Program-made: the position numbers and the translations under genes
Shown here: piece after piece, positions 1 through 6,685 of the stretch
Numbering within the stretch: position 1 is the stretch's first letter
Layout: every line of letters starts with the position of its first letter
Notes under the pieces: generated by a model
What the model saw: the letters and a program-made list of their open reading frames with translations, nothing else
Told to the model about the DNA's origin: nothing
The model's database searches: none
DNA from: an uncultured Lachnospiraceae bacterium
GTDB lineage: Bacteria > Bacillota > Clostridia > Lachnospirales > Lachnospiraceae
Reading direction: 5' to 3'
NCBI GenBank assembly: GCA_934292725.1
Contig: CAKQXY010000047.1
Span: 1 to 26,712 of the forward strand
DNA: 26,712 nucleotides

Positions 1-2
1 AG

Positions 3-455
3 CTAAACTCCCAAAATCATGAAAGTCTCAAAGTGTTATCAAAAAGTGCCCAGACTGATGACATTCAAAGATTTACAGAACTTGCAAGCGCTTTTACCGA
101 ACCCGGTGACAAGGAAAAAGCTGACGCCGTATTGCAAGTTAGCGTCGCGGCAAACAGAAAAAAATATGATGAAGTAAGGAGGACATCGGATATGTGTGAG
201 GCATTGAGAGAACTTATGAAGGAAGAAATTGAAGAAGAACTTAAGAAGAATCGCGAACAGGCAATTCAACAAGGGCTTCAACAGGGTCTTCAGCAGGGAC
301 TTGAACAAGGACTTGAACAAGGGCTTAAGCAGGGACGCATCAATCAGTTAATTGACCTTGTTAAGCAAAATCTTCTGTCTATCGAAACTGCTGCACAGTG
401 CGCAAAGATGACCGTAGATGAATTTCAGATTGTACTAAACAAACAAAACAGCTAA
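3..455 (+). CDS. Rpn-family recombination-promoting nuclease/putative transposase, C-terminal part (5' end outside window)
   Basis: The frame is open to the left window edge. The GTG at 33 has no ribosome site, so the gene very probably starts upstream and only its last 150 codons are here. The visible part is charged and helical. It carries a run of near-perfect 4-residue repeats (QQGL/EQGL/KQGR type) at about 270-345, followed by a short helical tail. Such Q-G-x repeats before a small C-terminal helical domain are typical of Rpn/PD-(D/E)XK transposase-like proteins, whose catalytic domain is N-terminal and not visible. In that family the nuclease promotes RecA-independent recombination. Family assignment rests on the repeat tail, so it is good but not certain. 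The stop is followed at once by a palindromic hairpin. Confidence 0.65.
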   Translation, partial: LNSQNHESLKVLSKSAQTDDIQRFTELASAFTEPGDKEKADAVLQVSVAANRKKYDEVRRTSDMCEALRELMKEEIEEELKKNREQAIQQGLQQGLQQGLEQGLEQGLKQGRINQLIDLVKQNLLSIETAAQCAKMTVDEFQIVLNKQNS

Positions 456-459
456 TAAT

Positions 460-504
460 AGCCAGCGGGACAGGTGCAATGGCTTTTTTACCGTCCCGCT
501 GGCT
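460..504. repeat. Palindromic hairpin element, copy 1
   Basis: Arms agccagcgggac (460-471) and gtcccgctggct (493-504) form a perfect 12-bp stem around a 21-nt loop. The same arms and a nearly identical loop recur at 744-785. It follows the stop codon of the Rpn-like gene, so it may also stop transcription, but only a short T stretch lies in the loop and none directly follows the stem. I read it as a dispersed palindromic repeat that may double as a terminator. Confidence 0.75.
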
Positions 505-558
505 TACAAATTAATATATTATGGCAATGGTATTATATACTGCAATCCCAATTATAAA

Positions 559-742
559 TTACATAATAGTGCGTTTCTCCTGTTCCATAACCCGATATAG
601 CTCAAGTTCAAAATCCTGACGATTTTTTTCAAGATTGTTTGTAGTGTGAGACCGACACAAAAAAACTGCAAAGCGGCAATTAGCAAATAACCACTTACGA
701 TAAGGGTAGGGAAACGCGGAACAAGTCCTGTTAAAAAGTAAA
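559..742 (-). pseudogene. Remnant of a family-2 glycosyltransferase C-terminus, frameshifted
   Basis: On the minus strand one frame reads a membrane-segment stretch containing GLVPRFPTLIVSGYLLIAAL and FFCVGLTLQTILKK. The next frame continues with EKNRQDFELELYRVMEQEK and a stop at 559-561. Joined, they resemble the last transmembrane helix and basic tail of polyisoprenyl-phosphate sugar-transferase-like GT2 proteins. The frames meet at a run of seven A residues (minus strand, near 617-623). One extra A would restore a single frame. There is no N-terminal catalytic domain, since the fragment begins right at hairpin copy 2. The family call is from memory of conserved tail motifs and is moderate. 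Confidence 0.5.
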
Positions 743-743
743 A

Positions 744-785
744 CCAGCGGGACAGGTACACTGGCTTTTTTTACCGTCCCGCTGG
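744..785. repeat. Palindromic hairpin element, copy 2
   Basis: Arms ccagcgggac (744-753) and gtcccgctgg (776-785) repeat copy 1, and the 22-nt loop differs from it at only a few positions. Together copies 1 and 2 bracket the glycosyltransferase remnant in direct orientation. The 3' flank (ctttcttcac) is only weakly T-rich. Confidence 0.75.
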
Positions 786-799
786 CTTTCTTCACTTTT

Positions 800-1051
800 T
801 CACAGCCAATTTTTATCAATCTCATCCTTAAGCTGAACAAATAAATCATAAAAAATGGCTTTTGCTTGACGAACAATCTCAAGCACAATTTTTTCATTAT
901 AAGAATGCGTTACATTATTTCGTTCTTGCAATGCACTTAACCAAGCGTCTTCATTTTTAATCATTCCTGCTCTATATGCTGTTCTTAAAATAATTTTAGG
1001 TGAGACTGTAGCGCCTTCTTCGTAACCATGAATTTCAAGAATTTCCTTCAT
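800..1051 (-). pseudogene. HEPN toxin of a MntA/HEPN pair (HI0074-like), N-terminally truncated
   Basis: The 83-residue product matches the second half of HI0074/DUF86-type HEPN proteins, which are usually about 130-145 residues. It keeps the RX4HXY motif as RNNVTHSY at residues 44-51 (Arg44, His49, Tyr51), the RNase active site and the tyrosine that MntA-type partners AMPylate. The N-terminal helix pair expected before residue 1 is missing. An in-frame TAA lies two codons upstream of the ATG, and only 25 nt separate this ORF from the antitoxin gene, too little room for the lost 45-60 residues. No clear ribosome site precedes the ATG. I infer a deletion derivative that is probably inactive, though a short peptide could still be made. 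Confidence 0.75.
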
Positions 1052-1076
1052 ATTTTTTTAAGATGCACAAAAATTC

Positions 1077-1379
1077 TCATATTTTTTCATATAAAACCAC
1101 TCCCTCTTTTTCTATTGATTCCATCAATTCCGGCTGCATTTTTCTATCTGCATCAACAATATCAAACTGCAAAAGAGTTGATGTCTCTTCGTTTACATCC
1201 AATGCAAAACGATCAAAATTCCCACCATAAACTGCCAAATCAATATCACTGGTACGTTTAAAATCTCCTCTTGCTCTTGAACCAAATAAAACCACTTTTT
1301 TTACATCATATTTCTCTGCAAAATCAATAATTTCGTTTAATACCTGTTCACGTATTCCTGTTTTTTCTGCTTTTTCCAT
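1077..1379 (-). CDS. MntA-type nucleotidyltransferase antitoxin
   Basis: A 100-residue minimal nucleotidyltransferase. The polymerase-beta signature is complete: GSRARGD at residues 33-39, SDIDLAV at 44-50 with two metal-binding aspartates, and a third acidic position in FDIVDAD near 72-75. In characterised MntA/HepT pairs this enzyme AMPylates the tyrosine of the HEPN RNase and silences it. GGAG sits 8 nt before the ATG. The gene lies directly upstream of the HEPN fragment on the same strand, the usual toxin-antitoxin order for this family. The enzyme appears intact while its partner is broken. A GC-rich hairpin in the leader separates it from transketolase. Confidence 0.85.
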   Translation of the reverse strand: MEKAEKTGIREQVLNEIIDFAEKYDVKKVVLFGSRARGDFKRTSDIDLAVYGGNFDRFALDVNEETSTLLQFDIVDADRKMQPELMESIEKEGVVLYEKI

Positions 1380-1394
1380 TTAATTTACTCCAAT

Positions 1395-1452
1395 AGCCAA
1401 CAGGGACGGGAATGCGGCACTACAGTGCCGCATTTTCCCGTCCCCAGTGGCT
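1395..1452. repeat. Long GC-rich hairpin, diverged relative of the palindromic element
   Basis: Nested arms pair as agcca (1395-1399) with tggct (1448-1452), gggacggga (1403-1411) with tcccgtccc (1436-1444), and tgcggcac with gtgccgca at the tip. The outer arms share the AGCCA...GGGAC character of the elements at 460 and 744. A T-run follows on the plus side (1455-1461), so as a terminator it would act on plus-strand transcription. On the minus strand it lies between the tkt stop and the ribosome site of the nucleotidyltransferase gene and could still attenuate read-through. Confidence 0.7.
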
Positions 1453-1471
1453 GCGTTTTTTATTTATATTT

Positions 1472-3457
1472 TTACAGTGCCTTTACTCTTGCTACTACGT
1501 TCTCTACGGTAAATCCAAAGTATGGGAACAGCTTGCTGTACGGAGCGGATGCACCGAAGCGATTCATTCCGATCAGATCGCCGTCAAGACCTACATAACG
1601 ATCCCATCCAAATCCAGAAAGTGCCTCTACTGCAACTCTCTTTCTTACGTTCTTTGGAAGAACCTTTGCCTTGTACTCTTCAGACTGCTCCTCGAAGATA
1701 TCCATACATGGCATGGATACGACACGAACGTCGATTCCATCCTCTGCTAAAACCTTCTTTGCCTCTACAGCAAGAGACAGCTCGGAACCAGAAGCGATAA
1801 TGATCGCATCCGGAACTGCTTTCTTGGAATCCTGTACAATATAACCACCCTTTAATGCCTCTCTTGAGGTTCCCTCGATCTGCGGCAGATTCTGTCTGGT
1901 CAGTGCCAATGCAGTCGGTGTTCTCTTAGATGTAATTGCGCTGTACCATGCAGCTGCTGTCTCAGTTGCGTCTGCCGGACGGAACATATGGAAGTTCGGC
2001 ATTGCACGCCACATTGCAAGCTGCTCGATCGGCTCATGAGTCGGTCCATCCTCGCCTACACCAATACTGTCGTGTGTAAATACGAAGGTTAACGGTACGC
2101 CCATGATTGAAGACAGACGTGCCATCGGCTTTGTATAATCAGAGAATACGAAGAAAGTAGAAACAAATGCTCTCAGTCCGCCGTGAAGCATAATACCATT
2201 TCCGATTGCTGTCATGGCAAGCTCACGAACACCAAAGTGCATGTTGCGTCCTGCATAATTTTCTGCTGAGAAATCACCCTCATCCTTCATATAGGTCTTT
2301 GTGGACGGGGAAAGGTCAGCTGCGCCACCGATTACATTTGGCATTCTGTCTTTGATACGATTGATCATCTTGCCGGACAGATTTCTTGTTGCATCTGCCT
2401 TATCATCATAAGCCCAGAAATCAGCATCGTCACAAACCTTCTCTGCTAAATTCTCATCATAGTAAGTATCCCACAACTCTTTCATTTCTGGATACTTCTC
2501 GCAGTATTCTGCAAACATCTTATTCCAAGCATCCTCTGCCGGCTGTAAGCCTTCTACGATTTCCTTATAATGATCATAAACTTCCTCTGGTACGAAGAAT
2601 GGCTCTTCTGACGGCCAGCCTAAGTTTTCCTTCATTGCCTTAATATTGTCATCACCAAGCGGCTCGCCATGTGCACTTGCCTTGCCCTGCTTTGCCGGAC
2701 ATCCAAAACCAATCTGAGTCTTTACAGTGATAAAAGATGGTCTAGTTGTATCTGCCTTAGCAGCCTCAATTGCCTTGCCGATTTCCTCTAAGTTATTTCC
2801 ATCCTCAACGGTAATGGTCTGGAAACCAAATGCTTCCATACGCTTCTGAACATTCTCTGTGAATGCAATATCTGTTGATCCCTCAATGGAGATGCGGTTG
2901 GAATCGTAGAAAATGATCAGCTTAGACAGTTTTAAAGTACCTGCAAGAGAAAATGCCTCAGATGAAATACCCTCCATCATACATCCATCGCCGCCAAGTG
3001 CGTAGGTGTAATGATCTACAACCGGATATCCCTCCTTGTTAAATACAGACGCCATATGACGCTCTGCAATTGCCATACCAACTGCCATACCCATACCAGC
3101 GCCAAGAGGTCCTGTCGTTGCCTCAACACCAACTGTGTGGCGATACTCCGGATGACCAGGTGTCAGAGAACCCCACTGACGAAACTGCATCAGATCTTCC
3201 TTTTTTAAATCACCATAACCAAACAGGTGAAGCAGGGAGTACAGAAGCATAGAGCCATGTCCTCCAGAAAGAATAAAGCGGTCACGATCCTTCCAATCCG
3301 GATCCTTTGGATTGTGCTTTAAATGCTTTGCCCATAACTCATAGGCTACAGATGCACAGCCGAGCGGCAGGCCAGGATGTCCTGACTTTGCCTTCTGAAT
3401 CGCGTCTGCGGATAATACACGGATCGCGTTTACTGACATTGTATCAATGTTATTCAT
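1472..3457 (-). CDS. tkt: Transketolase
   Basis: Transketolase moves two-carbon ketol units between pentose-phosphate sugars using thiamine diphosphate and Mg2+. At 661 residues it has the normal full length. Visible landmarks are SGHPGLPLG near residue 25, the thiamine-diphosphate motif GGDGCMMEG at 155-163 with the metal-ligand DSNRISIEG at 185-193, the pyrimidine domain with GVGEDGPTHEPIEQLA, and the C-terminal domain ending in VENVVARVKAL. I chose the ATG at 3457 because GGAG lies about 8 nt upstream. In-frame codons extend to 3535 but have no ribosome site and overlap the promoter. It has its own promoter at 3507-3535 and is monocistronic or reads into the nucleotidyltransferase pair. 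Confidence 0.97.
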   Translation of the reverse strand: MNNIDTMSVNAIRVLSADAIQKAKSGHPGLPLGCASVAYELWAKHLKHNPKDPDWKDRDRFILSGGHGSMLLYSLLHLFGYGDLKKEDLMQFRQWGSLTPGHPEYRHTVGVEATTGPLGAGMGMAVGMAIAERHMASVFNKEGYPVVDHYTYALGGDGCMMEGISSEAFSLAGTLKLSKLIIFYDSNRISIEGSTDIAFTENVQKRMEAFGFQTITVEDGNNLEEIGKAIEAAKADTTRPSFITVKTQIGFGCPAKQGKASAHGEPLGDDNIKAMKENLGWPSEEPFFVPEEVYDHYKEIVEGLQPAEDAWNKMFAEYCEKYPEMKELWDTYYDENLAEKVCDDADFWAYDDKADATRNLSGKMINRIKDRMPNVIGGAADLSPSTKTYMKDEGDFSAENYAGRNMHFGVRELAMTAIGNGIMLHGGLRAFVSTFFVFSDYTKPMARLSSIMGVPLTFVFTHDSIGVGEDGPTHEPIEQLAMWRAMPNFHMFRPADATETAAAWYSAITSKRTPTALALTRQNLPQIEGTSREALKGGYIVQDSKKAVPDAIIIASGSELSLAVEAKKVLAEDGIDVRVVSMPCMDIFEEQSEEYKAKVLPKNVRKRVAVEALSGFGWDRYVGLDGDLIGMNRFGASAPYSKLFPYFGFTVENVVARVKAL

Positions 3458-3506
3458 CTTCGTCTCCATTCCGCGCTTAAGCGCATTTAATTTTGTATTT
3501 ATGCTC

Positions 3507-3535
3507 AGTTTACCAGACCACAGCATGAAAATCAA
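3507..3535 (-). promoter_or_regulatory. Sigma-A-type promoter for tkt
   Basis: Read on the minus strand: TTGATT (3530-3535), 17-nt spacer, TGG-TAAACT with an extended -10 (hexamer 3507-3512). It lies about 50 nt upstream of the tkt start. The perfect 12-bp palindrome gcgcttaagcgc (3473-3484) falls between the promoter and the ribosome site. Confidence 0.55.
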
Positions 3536-3553
3536 GACAATTCTTTTTGCACA

Positions 3554-4717
3554 CTATTTTATCTGTTCCTGTATGAATGCCAGGGTACATTTCATCGCCT
3601 TTTCAGCAGCCTCCATCGAAAATCCATGTCCTTCCTCTGGCAGCACCCGCAGTATTACATTTTTTCCAATCTCCGCTGCTTTTTTTGCATAACTCAAAGG
3701 AACCACCAGATCCTTTTCTCCATGCAATAACAAAATATTCTGTTCTAGCTTTTCTAACACCTCATAGGCATCCAGCGAAACCGCTGCTTTAAAATAGCAC
3801 GATCCCAAATTCATTCCCCAGACGTCTCTGCTTTCAGGGATTAAAGTCGGATCCGGGTATTCTTTTCTCCAATCGTCTGGTATACAAAATGCTGGATAAT
3901 ATAGAATCAGCCCACGAATGTCTTCTGACAGCTCCTTTGCTGCAAGTGTCGTCACAAGCCCTCCCTGACTTGCACCAAGTAGAAACAACTGATCCTTTGC
4001 CACTTCTCTGCGTGCCTTTATAAAAGAAATGACCGCCTTCAAATCTTCTTTTTCTGTCAAAACAGACATCTTTTTTGTATCCCCACTGCTGTCCGAATGT
4101 ACAGAACCACCGCAAAAATCAAAGGTACATACGACCAGTCCATGTTCAGCAAAAAATGTGGCCTCCTTTTGAAAATCCCGCCCCTTTCCATTATATCCAT
4201 GGCTCAATATAATTGCAGGAAATGGTCCCTGCCCTTCTGGCAGATAAAGATTTGCAATGACTCTGTCATTTCTCACAGGAATACCGCAGACTTGCATCTG
4301 ATATGCACTGCAGCCATCCTGCAAAGGATTTGCCTGCCCAATATGGATCATAATCTGATTTTCTCCGCATCCTTCTATGCTTCCAACCAGCACCGCTTTC
4401 TCCAACCATGCCAAAGCAATGCTATCAGTACAAATTTTTGGTTTTGTCACTGTCCCATTTTCCACTCCATTATTTTCAATAAACAGTCTGCAATTTTTCC
4501 CAGTATAATCCGTTCCTTCCAGCATATATCTCGCCGAAAGCTGCATAGGCGCTCCTTTTATTGCTTTCTGTGTATCAACGCCATATGGAAGAATCTTTCC
4601 TTTAAAATAAGGGCCATCTGCTTCTCCAGTAAATGCAATCATACGCACGCCCCCTGATATTCCATCTACTTCCATCATTTCTTCCAGGAAAACCTTAATT
4701 TGTAGTATATCCTTCAT
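3554..4717 (-). CDS. DUF3237-like domain fused to alpha/beta hydrolase
   Basis: A 387-residue two-part protein. Residues about 1-130 resemble the DUF3237 beta-barrel (PYGVDTQKA and ARYMLEGTDYTGKNCRLFIE). Residues about 150-387 form an alpha/beta hydrolase of the dienelactone-hydrolase/acyl-peptidase type: oxyanion region LSHGYNG (171-177), nucleophile elbow GASQGG with Ser250, acid Asp336 in HGEKDLVVP, and His364 in EEGHGF. The catalytic triad is complete. There is no signal peptide, so it should be cytoplasmic. Substrate is unknown; a small ester or lactone is plausible. The ATG at 4717 is preferred over a TTG at 4729, though GAGAGG stands 13 nt away, rather far. It has its own promoter upstream. 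Confidence 0.85.
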   Translation of the reverse strand: MKDILQIKVFLEEMMEVDGISGGVRMIAFTGEADGPYFKGKILPYGVDTQKAIKGAPMQLSARYMLEGTDYTGKNCRLFIENNGVENGTVTKPKICTDSIALAWLEKAVLVGSIEGCGENQIMIHIGQANPLQDGCSAYQMQVCGIPVRNDRVIANLYLPEGQGPFPAIILSHGYNGKGRDFQKEATFFAEHGLVVCTFDFCGGSVHSDSSGDTKKMSVLTEKEDLKAVISFIKARREVAKDQLFLLGASQGGLVTTLAAKELSEDIRGLILYYPAFCIPDDWRKEYPDPTLIPESRDVWGMNLGSCYFKAAVSLDAYEVLEKLEQNILLLHGEKDLVVPLSYAKKAAEIGKNVILRVLPEEGHGFSMEAAEKAMKCTLAFIQEQIK

Positions 4718-4762
4718 CTCAGATTCCAATCCTCTCTTTATTATTTGCAGCGTTTCCCACTA

Positions 4763-4792
4763 ATTATAGTTACATTGTTTCCGATTTTACAA
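4763..4792 (-). promoter_or_regulatory. Sigma-A-type promoter for the hydrolase gene
   Basis: On the minus strand TTGTAA (4787-4792), an 18-nt spacer, and a perfect TATAAT (4763-4768), about 45 nt upstream of the hydrolase ATG. The -35 is weak, the -10 strong. Confidence 0.5.
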
Positions 4793-4837
4793 AAATAGCC
4801 TACCACAAATGACAGACCCTGGTAACACTATTATTTT

Positions 4838-5217
4838 TTACTTTGTAGTATACGCCTCAATCTGCTTACTCATTTCATCCAGAATATCCTGCATACCTGC
4901 TGCATTCAGTGCGGACTTAAACTGATCAATCGTTGCATCTACATCATCAACCATACCATTTAACAACGGATACCAATAAGTTCCCATCGCTGCTTCCACT
5001 GCTGCAAACTGTGTTGAAACCTTGCTTGAATCAAATGTAAATCCATCCAGTGTAACATCTGGTCGGATATTTGCCATGAACTTTTCAGTCATTTCATTTT
5101 CCAGCTTATCGACATCGGTAGGATTTTCTTCTAACTCGTCACGCATGTAGTTCATGTTTCTCCATCCCCACCAGTTCGAAGATGTCCATCCACCATTAAG
5201 CGCCTTAATGGAATACA
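4838..5217 (-). pseudogene. C-terminal remnant of an extracellular sugar-ABC solute-binding protein
   Basis: The frame reads the last ~127 residues of a LplA-like (DUF3502-type) solute-binding lipoprotein: SSNWWGWRNMNYMRDELEEN, then FTFDSSKVSTQFAAVEAAMG, and the tail DILDEMSKQIEAYTTK. Such proteins are about 500-570 residues, so the lipoprotein signal and most of the fold are absent. The frame stays open without a start codon or ribosome site until a TGA at 5237-5239. The homology stops where the palindrome at 5218 begins. An ATG at 5155 exists but lies inside the conserved region. No permease genes adjoin it. This is a decayed fragment. Confidence 0.75.
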
Positions 5218-5298
5218 GAAAACGTGAATGAGCATTTCATTCGAAAGAACTTAACATCTCTCATTCTGTCTTCGAATTTACTGCTTATTCACGTTTTC
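5218..5298. repeat. 81-bp imperfect palindrome abutting the solute-binding remnant
   Basis: Outer arms gaaaacgtgaatgagca (5218-5234) and tgcttattcacgttttc (5282-5298) pair over 17 bp with one G-T wobble. Inner arms attcgaaaga (5239-5248) and tcttcgaat (5269-5277) pair with a one-base bulge. It lies 35 nt past the stop of the DUF5711 gene and could act as its terminator, though only four T residues follow the stem on the minus strand. Its edge coincides with the break in the remnant gene. Confidence 0.7.
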
Positions 5299-5333
5299 AT
5301 CTTTTCATCACTGCAACTGCAACTTCAGCAAGC

Positions 5334-6563
5334 TTATCTCAACTTAATTTGCTGAAGTTCCTCCATTGTCGCCAAATAATAGGTCTTAAACTTGTCGCCC
5401 GGAATGACAGTATACAAGGTATTTCCGAACTCTCTCGCAAAACGTATTCTTCCTGAAAATGATTGAACCTCGCAATAATCTGCATCATACATGACAACAT
5501 TTCTCTGCTGAAATGCATAGCCTGTATGAAGTGCATCCTGATCTGTAACGGCATTTTCATTTCCTTCTGACGTGTAAATATGAAGCTGATAGCCTGTTTT
5601 TGCTTCATCACGTACAACAAGACCAAGGTATTCGTTATTGTAGAAAATACGCTGAATTTCTCCCTCAACAGCAATATCTTTTCGAGTAATTGCAGTTCTG
5701 TTTGACACATCAAAAAAGCTGATGCAGCAGTCTCCAACTGCAAATGCTTTTGTATCACTTAAATAGACAACCTTTGGAACATATGCGCCATTTTCAGAAT
5801 AATCAAAACTTGCTACTATACGATCTGCAGCTTCTTTTCCTTTTTCAAAATCGTAAAAAGAAATACTGCTTGTTCCAATGCCCTCAGCAATTGAGTAGTA
5901 TGATACAGCTAATTGCTGACCATTTGGCGAAACACTAATGTCAAGCGGATATCCATCAATCTGAAGCGGATTGCGAATCGAAACTGCAAGCTCCTCGCCT
6001 GTATTTCGATAATAAGAAATTAAACTCGCATCCTGATCTTCTAGCTGAAGCACAGTCACACCTGTCGATGCAATCACTCCCTTTGTGATTATCTGAGATG
6101 TAGTTCCGCTTCCAGTGATTCCCGATTTATTGCAAATCGCAAAATTTTTTCCTTTTAAATCATAAATCAAAAGATAATCGCCTTTGACATTTGCCTTTGG
6201 ATTGCTCATATCATATGGCGCAGACCACACCTTTGTGCCCTTTTTGTCATAATAAGTAGCACCATCTTTATTCATTACAACAATGCCGTCTCCATATGAT
6301 ACATATCCTGCTGATGACGCATTCGACACATCAGTTCTCCAGCTGACTTCATATGTTTTGTAACGCCACAGCCGTTCTGCCACAAACCACACCAGCACAA
6401 CAGCTAACACCAACACTGCTACTACAATTCCTGCGACATTGACTGTTCTTTTATGATCCTCAGCCCAGCTTACTGGTGCACTGCGAACCTTATCATTTGT
6501 GACCATGCTCTGCCTAAGCTGCTTCTTCTTTCTTTCCCGTTGAAATTCACTGTCCCTTGCCAT
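5334..6563 (-). CDS. DUF5711-family membrane-anchored protein
   Basis: A 409-residue protein. It has a basic cytoplasmic N-terminus (residues 1-40), one transmembrane helix at about 42-62, then an extracytoplasmic part rich in short beta-strand repeats such as DGIVVMNKDGATYYDKKGTK and LAVSYYSIAEGIGTSSISFY, which suggests a beta-propeller-like fold. This matches the DUF5711 family of Clostridia, whose function is unknown. The ATG is preceded by AAAGGAAAG at good spacing. A near-consensus promoter lies just upstream at 6641-6669, so it is transcribed separately from the LysM gene despite sharing its strand. No catalytic motif was seen. A sensor or scaffold at the outer membrane face is only a guess. 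Confidence 0.8.
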   Translation of the reverse strand: MARDSEFQRERKKKQLRQSMVTNDKVRSAPVSWAEDHKRTVNVAGIVVAVLVLAVVLVWFVAERLWRYKTYEVSWRTDVSNASSAGYVSYGDGIVVMNKDGATYYDKKGTKVWSAPYDMSNPKANVKGDYLLIYDLKGKNFAICNKSGITGSGTTSQIITKGVIASTGVTVLQLEDQDASLISYYRNTGEELAVSIRNPLQIDGYPLDISVSPNGQQLAVSYYSIAEGIGTSSISFYDFEKGKEAADRIVASFDYSENGAYVPKVVYLSDTKAFAVGDCCISFFDVSNRTAITRKDIAVEGEIQRIFYNNEYLGLVVRDEAKTGYQLHIYTSEGNENAVTDQDALHTGYAFQQRNVVMYDADYCEVQSFSGRIRFAREFGNTLYTVIPGDKFKTYYLATMEELQQIKLR

Positions 6564-6640
6564 GTACTTTCCTTTCCACCACTGCGCTGACTTTCAAACT
6601 CCAGCTGCATCTTACAATACAGCTGCACAGTGTCCAAAAA

Positions 6641-6669
6641 AGTATAACATATCCAAGGGTGTGTGTCAA
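6641..6669 (-). promoter_or_regulatory. Near-consensus sigma-A promoter for the DUF5711 gene
   Basis: On the minus strand a perfect TTGACA (6664-6669), 17-nt spacer, and TGT-TATACT with extended -10 (6641-6646). It begins 17 nt after the LysM gene stop and leaves a leader of about 70 nt in which cagctgca occurs twice. Confidence 0.75.
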
Positions 6670-6685
6670 AGTTCCTTAAAAATTT

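Noticed and set aside
270..345. Short tandem repeats as a CRISPR or minisatellite
   Set aside because: The 12-bp periodic units are in frame and encode the QGL-type repeats typical of Rpn proteins.
33..455. GTG at 33 as the real start of the first gene
   Set aside because: No ribosome site, and the frame stays open to the window edge with sequence that fits the family, so the gene is better called partial.
1412..3252. Several plus-strand frames across tkt
   Set aside because: All are antisense to transketolase codons and lack start signals.
4097..4657. 186-residue plus-strand reading frame
   Set aside because: It lies antisense to the hydrolase gene, has low-complexity composition and no ribosome site or family resemblance.
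5339..5758. 139-residue minus-strand frame inside the DUF5711 gene
   Set aside because: Alternative frame of a well supported gene, without its own ribosome site.
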